DNA of 64,000 bases from JAIPEI01 sp964443135 (GCA_964443135.1 CAYUBQ010000008.1:1-64000), one strand, 5' to 3'; counted from the first letter of the stretch, positions 7,428-16,737 are shown. The notes: a model not told the origin generated them from the sequence alone. Program-made: numbers and translations.

Positions 7428-8420
7428 TCACCCGTCCATCACCTTCCAGCACCGGACGCGGTGGTCCGGGCCCGCGTCGTAGAAGGCGATCTCATGCCGC
7501 CGGCACCGATCCTCCACCAGCGGGCAGCGGCCCTGGAACTTGCAGCCGGGAGGCGGGTTGAACGGGCTCGGAACATCCCCGCCCAGGGGCTTTCGCTCGG
7601 CGCGCCGGTCCGGGTCCGGCACGGGCACGGCGGCCAGGAGGGCCTTGGTGTAGGGGTGGCGGGGGTCGTCGAAGAGCGCGTCCGCCGGGGCGGTCTCCAT
7701 GATGTGCCCGAGGTACATGACCGCCACGGTGTCGCTGATGTATCCCACTACGTTCAGGTCGTGGGAGATGAAGAGGTAGCTCAGCGCCATGCGGGCCTGG
7801 AGGTCCTCGAGGAGGTTGATGATCTGCGCCTGGATGGAGACGTCCAGGGCCGAGACCGGCTCGTCGCACACCACGAGGGTGGGCTCCACGCTCAGGGCGC
7901 GGGCCACGCCGACCCGCTGGCGCTGCCCGCCGCTGAACTCGTGGGGGTATCGGCCCGAGGCGGACGGATCGATGCCCACCAGGCGGAGGAGCTCCCGGAC
8001 CCGGTCGGTGCGGTGGGACCTTCGCCTCATGCCGAGGGCGCGGAGACCCTCCTCGATGGTCTGTCCCACGGTCATGCGGGGGTTCAGGGAGCCGAAGGGG
8101 TCCTGGAAGATGATCTGCATCTCCCTCCGCAGGGCGGCCATGGCGGAGCGGTCGTAGGCGGTGATGTCCCCTCCACGGTAGAGGATCCGGCCCTGGTCGG
8201 GCTCCAGGAGCTTGAGGACGAGCCGGCCCACCGTGGACTTGCCGCAGCCGCTCTCGCCCACCAGCCCCAGGGTCTTACCGGGCTCGAGAACCAGGTCCAC
8301 GCCGTCCACCGCCTTGACGTGCCCCACGGTCCGCTGGAAGAACCCCCGCTGCACCGGAAAGTGCTTGACCAGCCCCTCGACCTGAAGGACCGCTTCGGGT
8401 GCCGCCGTCTGCGGGCTCAC
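7428..8420 (-). CDS. oppF: oligopeptide/dipeptide ABC importer, ATPase subunit (OppF type)
   Basis: A 330-residue ATPase that powers import together with the OppD-type subunit. Walker A is GLVGESGCGKST, the signature EFSGGQRQRVGVARAL, Walker B LVVCDEPVSALD, and the switch His in FISHDLNVV. The C-terminal oligopeptide-type extension contains a Cys cluster (GCKFQGRCPLVEDRC). No ATG fits. GTG 8420 overlaps the preceding stop as GTGA and has GGGAGG seven bases upstream, which decides the start. It is the last gene of the five-gene operon and ends 46 bases before tRNA-Gln. Confidence 0.93.
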   Translation of the reverse strand: MSPQTAAPEAVLQVEGLVKHFPVQRGFFQRTVGHVKAVDGVDLVLEPGKTLGLVGESGCGKSTVGRLVLKLLEPDQGRILYRGGDITAYDRSAMAALRREMQIIFQDPFGSLNPRMTVGQTIEEGLRALGMRRRSHRTDRVRELLRLVGIDPSASGRYPHEFSGGQRQRVGVARALSVEPTLVVCDEPVSALDVSIQAQIINLLEDLQARMALSYLFISHDLNVVGYISDTVAVMYLGHIMETAPADALFDDPRHPYTKALLAAVPVPDPDRRAERKPLGGDVPSPFNPPPGCKFQGRCPLVEDRCRRHEIAFYDAGPDHRVRCWKVMDG

Positions 8421-9412
8421 CTCCACACCTCCCTGTCCGGGGCGGCGCAGGTGATCGGGCAGCGGGCGAGATGTCCCTCGCCCCAGTCGCACATGCCGGG
8501 GAACGCCCGGGTGCATGCGGGCTCCGCGGCGGGGCAGCGCGGGTGAAAGGGGCACCCGGGAGGCTTGCGGGCCGGGTCGGGCACGGCCCCGGGGACGCTG
8601 TGGAGGGAGGATCCACGCCGCATCCGGGAGGGGAGGGAGGCCAGGAGCCCCATGGTGTAAGGGTGCCGGGGCTCGTGAAAGATCTGGTGCGCCGTGCCCT
8701 GCTCCGCGATGATCCCGGCGTACATCACGTAGATCCGGTCGGCGATCTGGGCCACCACGCCCAGGTCGTGGGTGATGTAGAGGAGGGAGAGGCCCTTTTC
8801 CCGCTGGAGGTCGCGGAACAGGTTCAGGATCTGGACCTGGATGGTGACGTCCAGGGCCGTGGTGGGCTCGTCCGCGATGACCAGGGCGGGGTCGCAGGCC
8901 AGGGCCATGGCGATCATCACCCGCTGGCGCTGGCCGCCGCTCAGCTGGTGGGGGTAGTCCTGGAGCCGCTCGGCCGAGGAGGAGATCCCCACGTCGCGGA
9001 GAAGCGAGACGCACCGCTCCTCGAGCGCCTTCTCCTCCATGGGGCGGTGGGCCAGCACGGCCTCGCGGAGCTGGTCGCCGATCTTGAAAACCGGGTTCAG
9101 GGAGGTCATGGGCTCCTGGAAGACCATGGCCACCCGGTTGCCGCGGATCCTCCGGAGCGCTTCCGGGTCCACGCGGAGGAGGTCCTTTCCCTGGAACAGG
9201 ATGCGGCCCTCGGGGATCTCCGCCGGCGGCACGGGCAGGATGCCCAGGATGGCGAGGGCGGATACGGTCTTGCCGCACCCGGACTCCCCCACGATGCAGA
9301 CGGTCTCGCCCTCCTCGACCTGGTAGCTCACCCCTTCGACCGCTTTCGAGACGTCGCGGCGACCCCGGAACCGGACGTGGAGGTCCTGGACGGAGAGAAG
9401 GGTCTCGCTCAT
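8417..9412 (-). CDS. oppD: oligopeptide/dipeptide ABC importer, ATPase subunit (OppD type)
   Basis: A 331-residue ATPase with CIVGESGCGKTVSALAILG (Walker A), the OppD-type EPMTSLNP Q-loop block, HQLSGGQRQRVMIAMAL (signature), LVIADEPTTALD (Walker B) and YITHDLGVV. Its C-terminal Cys-rich extension (GCPFHPRCPAAEPAC) is usual for OppD/DppD, where it can carry an Fe-S cluster. ATG 9412 overlaps the stop of the upstream permease (ATGA) and its own stop overlaps the next gene (GTGA), so the two are translationally coupled. Confidence 0.94.
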   Translation of the reverse strand: MSETLLSVQDLHVRFRGRRDVSKAVEGVSYQVEEGETVCIVGESGCGKTVSALAILGILPVPPAEIPEGRILFQGKDLLRVDPEALRRIRGNRVAMVFQEPMTSLNPVFKIGDQLREAVLAHRPMEEKALEERCVSLLRDVGISSSAERLQDYPHQLSGGQRQRVMIAMALACDPALVIADEPTTALDVTIQVQILNLFRDLQREKGLSLLYITHDLGVVAQIADRIYVMYAGIIAEQGTAHQIFHEPRHPYTMGLLASLPSRMRRGSSLHSVPGAVPDPARKPPGCPFHPRCPAAEPACTRAFPGMCDWGEGHLARCPITCAAPDREVWR

Positions 9413-10545
9413 CGCTCCCTCAGCTTGGGGTTCAGCACGTCCCGGAGGCCTTCCCCGAAGAGGTTGAAGGAGAGCACCACGATCAGAATGGCGATGCCGG
9501 GGACGAAGGTCAGCCAGGGTGCGTCGAAGATGAACCGCTTGCCGTCGGAGAGGATGTTTCCCCAGGTGGCGTGGGGCGGCGGCACGCCGAAGCCCAGGAA
9601 GCTCAGCCCGGCCTCCGTGAGGATGGCCGTGGCGATGCCGATGGTGGCCGAGACCAGGACCGGGGCCACGGCGTTGGGGATCATGTGCCGGAAGATGATC
9701 CGCCAGTCGCCCACGCCCAGGGCGCGGGCCGCGGTCACGAAGTCCAGCTCCCGGAGCGAGAGGAACTCGGCCCGCACGAACCGGGCCGCCCCCATCCAAC
9801 TGGTGAGACCGATCACGATCATGATGTTGTAGATGCTCGCCGGGAGGAGCGCCACCACCGTGAGGATGAGAAAGAAGCTCGGGAAGCAGAGCATGATGTC
9901 CACGAAGCGCATGATCAGGGTGTCCAGGGAGACGCCGCCCAGGGCCGCACGGCCGGGAATCCGGGAGCCCAGGGCGATCCACGCGACGGCTGCGGCCAGG
10001 AGCGCGATGCCGACGGCCTGGGAGCCGGCCGTCACGACCACCACGCCGGCCGCGGCCAGGAGGACCGCCAGGAAACGGTCCGTCCGGACGCTGCGGTCGC
10101 CGAAGTAGCCGGCGACGCCTCCCATGAGGATCCCGAGCAGTACCGAGATACCCACGGCCACGAACCCCACCGTGAGCGAAACCCAGGAGCCCTGGAGCAT
10201 GCGGGCGAACACGTCCCGGCCCAGGTCATCCGTCCCGAAGAGATAGACGCCCAGGACCGGGGTTTCCTCCGCGGTGAGCAGCTCGATGTGGGGCCGGGAA
10301 AGGGGAGGCCGGAGCTTTTCCTGGAGCCGGATCCGGGCCGGGTCGAGCACCGGGTCCACGCCGGAGGTGAGGACCAGGCCGGCCACGGCCACCCCGAAGA
10401 ACAGGACGAAGACGGCCAGGCCCGCCAGCGCCAGGCGGTTTTCGCTGAGGCGGTCCCACGCCTCCTGCAACCGCGTGCGCCGGGGCGTCTCGGGCGCCTG
10501 GTACTCCTGCTCCGCAACGGCGGCGTGTTCTACGGGGTCCGGCAT
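9409..10545 (-). CDS. oppC: oligopeptide/dipeptide ABC importer, permease (OppC type)
   Basis: Inner-membrane permease of 378 residues with the N-terminal OppC leader helix (about 37-60) and BPD_transp_1 helices. The EAA loop reads ...ARALGVGDWRIIFRHMIPNAVAPV, which contacts the ATPases. An extra hydrophobic pair (about 180-215, rich in Ala/Val) lies between the first core helices, longer than in typical OppC. TTG 10551 is possible, but ATG 10545 sits nine bases from GAGG. It ends in an ATGA overlap with oppD. Confidence 0.92.
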   Translation of the reverse strand: MPDPVEHAAVAEQEYQAPETPRRTRLQEAWDRLSENRLALAGLAVFVLFFGVAVAGLVLTSGVDPVLDPARIRLQEKLRPPLSRPHIELLTAEETPVLGVYLFGTDDLGRDVFARMLQGSWVSLTVGFVAVGISVLLGILMGGVAGYFGDRSVRTDRFLAVLLAAAGVVVVTAGSQAVGIALLAAAVAWIALGSRIPGRAALGGVSLDTLIMRFVDIMLCFPSFFLILTVVALLPASIYNIMIVIGLTSWMGAARFVRAEFLSLRELDFVTAARALGVGDWRIIFRHMIPNAVAPVLVSATIGIATAILTEAGLSFLGFGVPPPHATWGNILSDGKRFIFDAPWLTFVPGIAILIVVLSFNLFGEGLRDVLNPKLRER

Positions 10546-10557
10546 GAACAAGGTCCT

Positions 10558-11517
10558 CTACAGTCGAATGCGGGGGTCCACCACCATGTACAGCACGTCC
10601 GAGATGAACGTGCCGGCGAGCACCAGCACCGCGGAGAGAAAGTTCACCGTGAGGATCACGGGGTAGTCCCGGGCCAGGATGGCCTCGTAGGCCATCCGCC
10701 CCATCCCGGGCCAGGAGAAGATGGACTCGATGATGACCGATCCGCCGATGAGGCCGGGCAGGATCAGCCCGAACATGGTCACGAACGGCAGCAGGGCGTT
10801 CCGCAGGGCGTGCCGGTAGTGGACCTGCTCCTCCGGGAGGCCCTTGGCCCTCGCCGTGCGCACGTAGTCCTGGCCTTCCACCTCGAGCATCTGGCTCCGG
10901 ACGTAGCGGCTGAGGATGGCGATCCCGCCGGACGCGCTCAGCACCGACGGGAGCAGGAGGTGCCACACCCGGTCCATGAACATGCGGGGCAGGGCGGCGT
11001 CCCCCATGCCGAAGGTCTCCATGCCGATGACCGGCACGTGGAACCGGCTGACCACCAGAATGATGAGGATGTAGGCGAAGAAGAACCCGGGGATGGAGAT
11101 CAGCAGGTAGGAGAGGAGGGTGGCCGTGCGGTCGTACGCGCCTCCCCGCCGGATGGCCGAGCGGATGCCCACCGGGAAGGAGAGGGTCCAGGTGATGAGG
11201 GTCCCCACGATGAACAGGGGGAGGCTGTTCAGGAACCGCTCCCAGATCTTGAGCAGAACGGGCCGGTTGTCCTTCCAGGAGATCAGGTCGCCGGTCAGCA
11301 GGCTGCGGTAGAAGTGAACGTACTGGGCGTGGAGGGGCTCGTCCAGGTGGAAGGCCTTTCGGAAGCGCTCCACCATCTCGGGCGTGAACTTGGGGTTCAG
11401 GGGGTCCACCTGGCTGGGCTCGCCCGGGGCCAGGTGAATGATCAGGAAGCTCAGCACGGACACGAAGAAGAGGGTGACCGCTTTCTGGATGACGCTTCTT
11501 CCGATGAAGGAGACCAT
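10558..11517 (-). CDS. oppB: oligopeptide/dipeptide ABC importer, permease (OppB type)
   Basis: A 319-residue inner-membrane permease. After the first helix come the periplasmic loop FHLDEPLHAQYVHFYRSLLTGDL, usual in OppB/DppB, and five further helices. The EAA motif is RTARAKGLPEEQVHYRHALRNALLP. It pairs with the OppC-type subunit to form the channel. It is spaced 15 bases after the binding-protein gene and 12 bases before oppC. Confidence 0.94.
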   Translation of the reverse strand: MVSFIGRSVIQKAVTLFFVSVLSFLIIHLAPGEPSQVDPLNPKFTPEMVERFRKAFHLDEPLHAQYVHFYRSLLTGDLISWKDNRPVLLKIWERFLNSLPLFIVGTLITWTLSFPVGIRSAIRRGGAYDRTATLLSYLLISIPGFFFAYILIILVVSRFHVPVIGMETFGMGDAALPRMFMDRVWHLLLPSVLSASGGIAILSRYVRSQMLEVEGQDYVRTARAKGLPEEQVHYRHALRNALLPFVTMFGLILPGLIGGSVIIESIFSWPGMGRMAYEAILARDYPVILTVNFLSAVLVLAGTFISDVLYMVVDPRIRL

Positions 11518-11532
11518 GACGAACCCCGTTTC

Positions 11533-13668
11533 TCAGCGGGCGGCGAAGTCGGGCGCCTCGGGCAGCTTGGCCCAGCGGTTGAAGTCGAACATGAAGTTGC
11601 CGGTCCGCGTGGGCGTGATGGGACGGAGGTGGACCTCTCCGTCCTCGCCCACCTCCCGGATCACGATCCGCTTGTCCAGGACGGCGGTCCACTTGCCCAC
11701 GTAGAGAAAGGTGTAGGGCTGGTCCCGGGCGATGATCTCGTGGAGGCGGCGGCAGTAGGCCACCTGCCGGTCGCGGTCGTACTCCCGGCGGATCTTGACG
11801 ATGAGCTCGTCCGCCTCGAGGTTCTCGTAGCCCACGAAGTTGAGCTGGTTGGGGCCGGTCTGGCTGGAGTGCCAGATCTGGAAGAGGTCCGGTTCGATCC
11901 CCATGCTCCAGCTCAGCACCAGGGCGTCGAAGTCGGCCCGGTCCACGCGCTCCTGGATGAAGACGGACCACTCCAGGAGGTCGGTGCGCACGTCGATGCC
12001 CAGCTTTCTCCAGGCGTCCTGGGCCACGGCCAGGATGGCCTTGCGGATGTCGTTGCCGTGGTTGGTGATGAGGGTGAACTGGAGGGGCTTTCCGTCCTTC
12101 TCCAGCCACCCCGAGGCGTTCCGCTTCCATCCCGCCTCCTCGAGGAGGCGGAGCGCACCCTCGGGGTCGTAGGGCAGCGGCTGGATGCCCGGGTTGTAGA
12201 AGTCCGTCTGCTTGACAAAAGGGCCGGTGATCCGCTCGGCCTGCCCGTAGAGCACGTAGCGGATGATCTTGTCCACGTCGACGGCCATGCCCAGGGCCCT
12301 TCTCACCCGCGGGTCGTCGAAGGGCTCCCGCCGCATGTTGTACCCGATGTAGGTGTACCCGAAGCTGAGTCCGGAGAAGCTCTGGAAACGGGGGTCCCGC
12401 TCGAGCCGTTCCACCTGGTGGGGCTGGACCGCGTAGGAGTCCAGGGTCCCGGCGTAGAACTCCATCTCCTGGGTGAGCAGGTCCGGTATGATCCGGTAGA
12501 CGTACCGCAGGTAGTTGGGCGGACCCTCCCAGTAGTCCTCGAAACGATCCAGGACGATGTGCTGGTCCGAGGCCCACTCCTGGAAGCGGAAGGGCCCGCA
12601 GCCCACCGGGCTGCGGCTGAACCGGCTCTGGCGCATGGTGAAGGTCTCCGGGTCCTTTCCCCGCTCGATCGCCTCGGCCCGAACGGCCTTTCGGTTGAGG
12701 AGGTGCTCGGGCAGCACCCCCATGGCCCAGGTGCCCAGGGCCGGCGAGTAGAGGCGCTTGTAGGTGACCCGGACCGTCAACGGGTCCACCGCCTCCACCC
12801 GCTTCACGGGCTCGTAGTCCGCAATGCGCGGGGAGAGGTTGGCCGGGTTCATGATCGCCTCGAAGGTGAACTTCACGTCTCCCGCGTCCAGCAGGTGGCC
12901 GTCGTGGAACCGGATGCCGGGCCGGAGGTGAAAGGTGATCACGGGGTTGTGCTCGAACGCGGGCAGGACCCGGGCGGCTGCGGAAGCGATCCGGGACCGG
13001 GAGAGGGCGCCCCCCCCTTCCATGACCTCGACCCGATCGGCGGCGGAGAAGGTGGAGAGGTAGTCCCCCCCGAGGATGCCGCCCAGGCGGTCGAAGAGCT
13101 CCTGGTCCACCCGGTCCAGGGTGAGCAGGACCCGGGCGGGATCGCGCATCCGAAGGCGGAGGCTGCGGGGCTTGCCGTCGGGGCCGGGCACGGAGACGGT
13201 CTCCACGCGCTCCTCCGGGGCGAGGAGCTCCACCCGCCGGATGTTGTCCAGGGCGGCCCGCGTCCTCTCGTTCACGGGGACCTCGCCTGCGGCCGCCCGC
13301 CGGATCAGGCGGGCCACGTCCTCGGGGGCGCCGCTCTCCGCGCCGGGCGGCGCGGCGCGATCGTTCACCCGGAAGATGGCCTTCTCGTGGATCTCCCAGG
13401 ACTCGGCCAAGCGGCCCCGGAAGCTCAAATCGCGGTCGCGGTCGATGAGCCCTTCGAAGACCAGGCCTTCGATCTCGCTGCTGGCGGAGTCCGCGGACAG
13501 GATGGGGTTCAGGATGCTGGCGTCGCCGATGGAGCCGGTGATGTACTCCTCGAGCCTCCGGGGGTTCCCCCGCGTCTGCTCCTCGTAGCTCGGCACCCAG
13601 AAGTAGGACTGGAGCAGAAAGGCGATCACGAGGAGCGGGGCGATGATGAGGAGTCTGCGGGCGGTCAC
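11533..13668 (-). CDS. oligopeptide-type extracytoplasmic solute-binding protein (SBP_bac_5), enlarged
   Basis: Captures the substrate for the importer encoded behind it. The 711-residue product begins with a hydrophobic segment RRLLIIAPLLVIAFLLQSYFW and no lipobox Cys, so it is probably held by an uncleaved N-terminal helix or secreted. SBP_bac_5 hallmarks are ITGSIGDASILNPIL, LVFEGLIDRDRDLSFRGRLAESWE, FHLRPGIRFHDGHLLDAGDVKFTFEAIMNP and VGCGPFRFQEW. Family members are usually 500-600 residues. The extra length lies mostly at about 100-230, an Arg/Glu-rich block with PGPDGKPRSLRLRMRDPARV between the first two hallmarks. First gene of the operon; the substrate is not predictable. Confidence 0.9.
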   Translation of the reverse strand: MTARRLLIIAPLLVIAFLLQSYFWVPSYEEQTRGNPRRLEEYITGSIGDASILNPILSADSASSEIEGLVFEGLIDRDRDLSFRGRLAESWEIHEKAIFRVNDRAAPPGAESGAPEDVARLIRRAAAGEVPVNERTRAALDNIRRVELLAPEERVETVSVPGPDGKPRSLRLRMRDPARVLLTLDRVDQELFDRLGGILGGDYLSTFSAADRVEVMEGGGALSRSRIASAAARVLPAFEHNPVITFHLRPGIRFHDGHLLDAGDVKFTFEAIMNPANLSPRIADYEPVKRVEAVDPLTVRVTYKRLYSPALGTWAMGVLPEHLLNRKAVRAEAIERGKDPETFTMRQSRFSRSPVGCGPFRFQEWASDQHIVLDRFEDYWEGPPNYLRYVYRIIPDLLTQEMEFYAGTLDSYAVQPHQVERLERDPRFQSFSGLSFGYTYIGYNMRREPFDDPRVRRALGMAVDVDKIIRYVLYGQAERITGPFVKQTDFYNPGIQPLPYDPEGALRLLEEAGWKRNASGWLEKDGKPLQFTLITNHGNDIRKAILAVAQDAWRKLGIDVRTDLLEWSVFIQERVDRADFDALVLSWSMGIEPDLFQIWHSSQTGPNQLNFVGYENLEADELIVKIRREYDRDRQVAYCRRLHEIIARDQPYTFLYVGKWTAVLDKRIVIREVGEDGEVHLRPITPTRTGNFMFDFNRWAKLPEAPDFAAR

Positions 13669-13991
13669 GGGCGTCCCAAAGCAGAGGGTGGTCGGGGTCT
13701 TCGGCTCACGGCGAACGGGTGATCCATCCTAGCACAATCCCGGGGCCGCCAAAAGCCCGAAGCTTGGAGCGCCGGCGTCGGAGTTTCAACGGGTCGTAAC
13801 GCTCCCCGCGGCGCGTGGGCGGGATTTGCGTGCGAAGAGAGGTTTTCGGTCTTTGGAAGACCCGGACTGCAGCCGGTGCGGGACCGCCGGCACGGCGGCT
13901 GCGGACCGGTGTGCGGCCCTGCCCGTTGAGGGCCGATTGGCCTCCGGGCACGGGGTGTGGTAGGGTGCTCTCATCCTGGAGGGGGGATTCC
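13669..13991. other. divergent intergenic region between the importer operon and the queuosine salvage gene
   Basis: Two outward-facing promoter candidates are visible. On the minus strand TTTGGC (13753-13748), 16 bases, TAGGAT (13731-13726) points to the binding-protein gene. On the plus strand TTGGCC (13937-13942), 18 bases, TAGGGT (13961-13966) points to the salvage gene. A GC-rich hairpin (CAGCCG...CGGCTG with an inner GTGC/GCAC) lies near 13869-13902. No open frame looks coding. Confidence 0.4.
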
Positions 13992-14954
13992 ATGTTCGAG
14001 GTGCTGGAAAGCGCGCGTTTCGTGGCCCGTGAGAGCCGCTTCGTGCGGATCGACGAAGCCGCGGTCTCCCGGTTCGCCGGCATGCTCGCGGAGGAGGGGG
14101 TGCGCCCGCCCGCGTGGGACGGGTTGCACCACCATGCGGGCCCGCCGGAGGAGACCGCGGCCTGGATCCTCGTGCTGGACACGATCAACTTCTGCTTCTG
14201 GCCGCCCCTGGGGGAGGAGGCCTGGCGGGTCCGAATCGGCGGCCGGTCCGTTTCCGGGTACAACGGCCTGGCCCTGGCCCTGAAGCGGGCCATGGAGGAA
14301 GGCGTGCCCCTGACGGACGCCGGTTTCCTGGCCGGGCTCTCCGCCGCCGATCTCGCGCGGGTCCTGGGCGGCCGCGGCCGGCTCCAGCTCATGGAGGAAC
14401 GGGCCCGGGCCCTTAGGGAGCTCGGCATGGTCCTCGAGCGCGACTACGGGGGGAAGGCGGTCCGGCTTCTGGAGGCGCCCAGGGGCTGGGCCGGGGACCT
14501 GGCCAGGCTGCTGGCGGGGAAATGCCCGTCCTTCCGGGACACCGCCGTCTACAGGGAGCGGGCCGTCTACTTCTACAAGCGGGGACAGATTCTGGCGGCG
14601 GACCTCCACGGGGCCCTGGGGGGCGGAGGCTGGGGCGACTTTCGCGATTTGGACCGGCTCACCGCCTTTGCCGACTACAAGCTGCCCCAGGTCCTGCGCG
14701 ACCTGGGCGTCCTGGTGTACGAGGCCGGTCTGGCGGAACGGGTGGACCGTCGGGAGCTGCTCGAGGCGGGTGGGGCGGAGGAGGTGGAGATCCGCGCGAA
14801 CACCATCGTGGCGGTGGACCGGATCCGGGAGGGGGCCTCGACGGCGGGCAGGCCCCTGAGGGCCTTCGAGATCGACGCGATCCTCTGGCAGATGGGGCAG
14901 GAAGCCCGTCACCGGTCGCGTCCCTTCCACCGCGTGCAAACCCTCTTCTACTGA
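13992..14954 (+). CDS. qng1: queuosine 5'-phosphate N-glycosylase/hydrolase (Qng1, DUF2419 family)
   Basis: Members of this family release queuine base from queuosine 5'-monophosphate so it can be reused in tRNA. The 320-residue product has the usual length and the family pattern: FVARESRFVRIDEAAVSRFA, PPAWDGLHHH near 39-48, ILVLDTINFCFWPP near 59-72, SGYNGLALALKRAMEEG, then YFYKRGQILAADLHGAL, LTAFADYKLPQVLRDLGVL and AFEIDAILWQMGQEARH toward the end. ATG 13992 follows GGAGGGGGG. The family is best studied in eukaryotes and occurs in scattered bacteria. No queuine transporter or Tgt is in view, so the downstream use is inferred. Confidence 0.85.
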   Translation: MFEVLESARFVARESRFVRIDEAAVSRFAGMLAEEGVRPPAWDGLHHHAGPPEETAAWILVLDTINFCFWPPLGEEAWRVRIGGRSVSGYNGLALALKRAMEEGVPLTDAGFLAGLSAADLARVLGGRGRLQLMEERARALRELGMVLERDYGGKAVRLLEAPRGWAGDLARLLAGKCPSFRDTAVYRERAVYFYKRGQILAADLHGALGGGGWGDFRDLDRLTAFADYKLPQVLRDLGVLVYEAGLAERVDRRELLEAGGAEEVEIRANTIVAVDRIREGASTAGRPLRAFEIDAILWQMGQEARHRSRPFHRVQTLFY

Positions 14955-15220
14955 ACGCCCCGCCGCCCTTGATCCTGCCGCCCTTCGCCTTCAACCGCCC
15001 TTGACAGCTTGTCGGGCCCGTGCGATCCTTTTCCCGAGAGCACCCGTTGCGCATCCGCCCGCGGCGACGCCCGCCGGACCCACGGCCCTTGCCGCTCACG
15101 CGTCCTCTTCTCACACGCCACCCCCGAGCCGCGGGCTCCGGCCGCCGTTGCGCCCCCCGGCGGGACTCCGAGGGAGTTCGCCCGGGCGTGTACTGCACCT
15201 CCGGATCCGGAAAAACGACC

Positions 15221-16711
15221 ATGAACGATGCCCAGAAGAGCCGGCACAGGGTTCTGGTGGTGGATGACGACGCATCCGTCTGCCGCCTCCTGGAAGAGGC
15301 CCTCGAGGCCGAGGGATACGCAGCGGATTCGTGCCTGCATCCGGACGACGCCCTCGCCCTCTGCCGGGCCCACAGCTTCGGGCTGATCTTCGTGGACATC
15401 CGGCTGCCGGGCATGAGCGGGTTCGACCTGGCCTCGAGGATCAAAGATGAGTACCCGGAGCGGGAGGTGGTCTTCATCACGGGGTTCGGCAGCTTCGACA
15501 GCGTTCTGCGGGCCATCAAGATCGGGGCCTACGACTACCTGCGGAAACCCTTCAACATGAGCGAGCTGAACCTCTGCCTGAGGCGCTACCAGGAGCGCCG
15601 GGAGCTCAAGGCCCGGATCCGCTCGGCCGAGCGCCGCTACTTCGACCTGGTCCAGAACATCCCCGTGATGATCTGGGTCCTTCGAAAGGGGCTGGAGCTG
15701 GAGTTCGTGAACGAGGCCTGCGAGCCGCTGCTGGGCTACGGCCCGGAGGAGGCCCTGGCCGAGCCCGGATGGTTCCTAGACCGGATCCACCCGGAGGACA
15801 GGTCGCAGGTGAGGCGTCTCCTGTCGTCGGCGTTCGAGGCGCGCGGCGGCCCTTTTTCCACGCAGTGCAGGCTGCTCCACCGAAAAGGACGCCAGATCCA
15901 CGTCCTTCTCGAGTCCCTGCCCCAGGAAGAGCCCGACGGAGGAGGCATGCGGGACCGCCTGGAGGGCGTCGTGGTGGACATCACCGACCGCGTGGTCCTG
16001 GAAAAGGCCATGGTCCAGCGGGAGAAGCTCAAGACGCTGGGCGCGGTCTCCGCCGAGGTGGCCCACGAGATCCGCAATCCCCTGGTCTCCATCGGGGGGT
16101 TTGCCCGCCGCCTCCGGGAGAGACAACCCGGCCTGGTGGAAGGGGAGATCATCCTGGAGGAGTCCAGGCGTCTCGAGGGCATCCTGGACCGCATCCAGGA
16201 TTACCTGAAGCCGGTGGACGTCGAGCCCAGGGCATGCTCGGTGAACGACGTGGTTCGAAGCGCCGTGGAGTACATGGCGCAGGACTTCGAGCGCTGCGAG
16301 GCGGATGTCGTCCTGGAGCTGGACGAGGCCCTGCCCGTGATCCGGACCGACCCGGACATTCTTTCAGAACTGCTCACCAGCCTCGCCCGAAACGCCGTCG
16401 AAGCCATGGACCGGGGGGAGGCGCTCACCATCCGGAGCGGGGAGAGCGAGCGGCACGTCGAGGTGACTCTGAGGAACCGGGTCCCGGAGACGAGGTTCGA
16501 GAACCCCGAAACGCTCCTGCTCCCCTTCGAGGAGAGGGGGAAGACCCACGGGCTTCCCTTCTGCTACAAGATGCTCCGGAACGTGGGCGGCCTCCTGAGC
16601 TGCGAACGGGAGGGCGAGGAGCTGCTGTTCACCGTTTCCCTCCCCAAGCCCGATGAGGAGGAGTCGTCCTCTTCCCCGGACGAGGCCCGGGGGTCCCCTC
16701 CTTCCGGCTGA
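15221..16711 (+). CDS. receiver-PAS-histidine kinase protein with a non-standard ATP-binding region
   Basis: A 496-residue signalling protein. The receiver at about 10-125 has acidic DDD near 15-17, phospho-acceptor D59 (FVDIRLPGMSG) and Lys in YDYLRKPF. A PAS segment spans about 140-255 and a HisKA helix has VAHEIRNPLVS with H282. The ATPase domain keeps an N-box (LARNAVEAM), but the DxGxG and GTGLGL boxes are replaced by LPFEERGKTHGLPFCYKML followed by RNVGGLLSCERE. That modified ending recalls a group of deltaproteobacterial kinases (recollection, not a search). ATG 15221 was chosen because the receiver begins ten residues later; upstream in-frame sequence is low-complexity Arg/Pro. The preceding 266 bases hold no gene. 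Confidence 0.85.
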   Translation: MNDAQKSRHRVLVVDDDASVCRLLEEALEAEGYAADSCLHPDDALALCRAHSFGLIFVDIRLPGMSGFDLASRIKDEYPEREVVFITGFGSFDSVLRAIKIGAYDYLRKPFNMSELNLCLRRYQERRELKARIRSAERRYFDLVQNIPVMIWVLRKGLELEFVNEACEPLLGYGPEEALAEPGWFLDRIHPEDRSQVRRLLSSAFEARGGPFSTQCRLLHRKGRQIHVLLESLPQEEPDGGGMRDRLEGVVVDITDRVVLEKAMVQREKLKTLGAVSAEVAHEIRNPLVSIGGFARRLRERQPGLVEGEIILEESRRLEGILDRIQDYLKPVDVEPRACSVNDVVRSAVEYMAQDFERCEADVVLELDEALPVIRTDPDILSELLTSLARNAVEAMDRGEALTIRSGESERHVEVTLRNRVPETRFENPETLLLPFEERGKTHGLPFCYKMLRNVGGLLSCEREGEELLFTVSLPKPDEEESSSSPDEARGSPPSG

Positions 16712-16737
16712 ACGTTTTCTCGACCGGCACGAAACCC

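Noticed and set aside
9571..13722. 1383-codon open frame on the plus strand opposite the importer operon
   Set aside because: It is a shadow of GC-rich genes: His/Gly/Glu/Val-rich with no domain, no ribosome site, and it spans several well-supported genes on the other strand.
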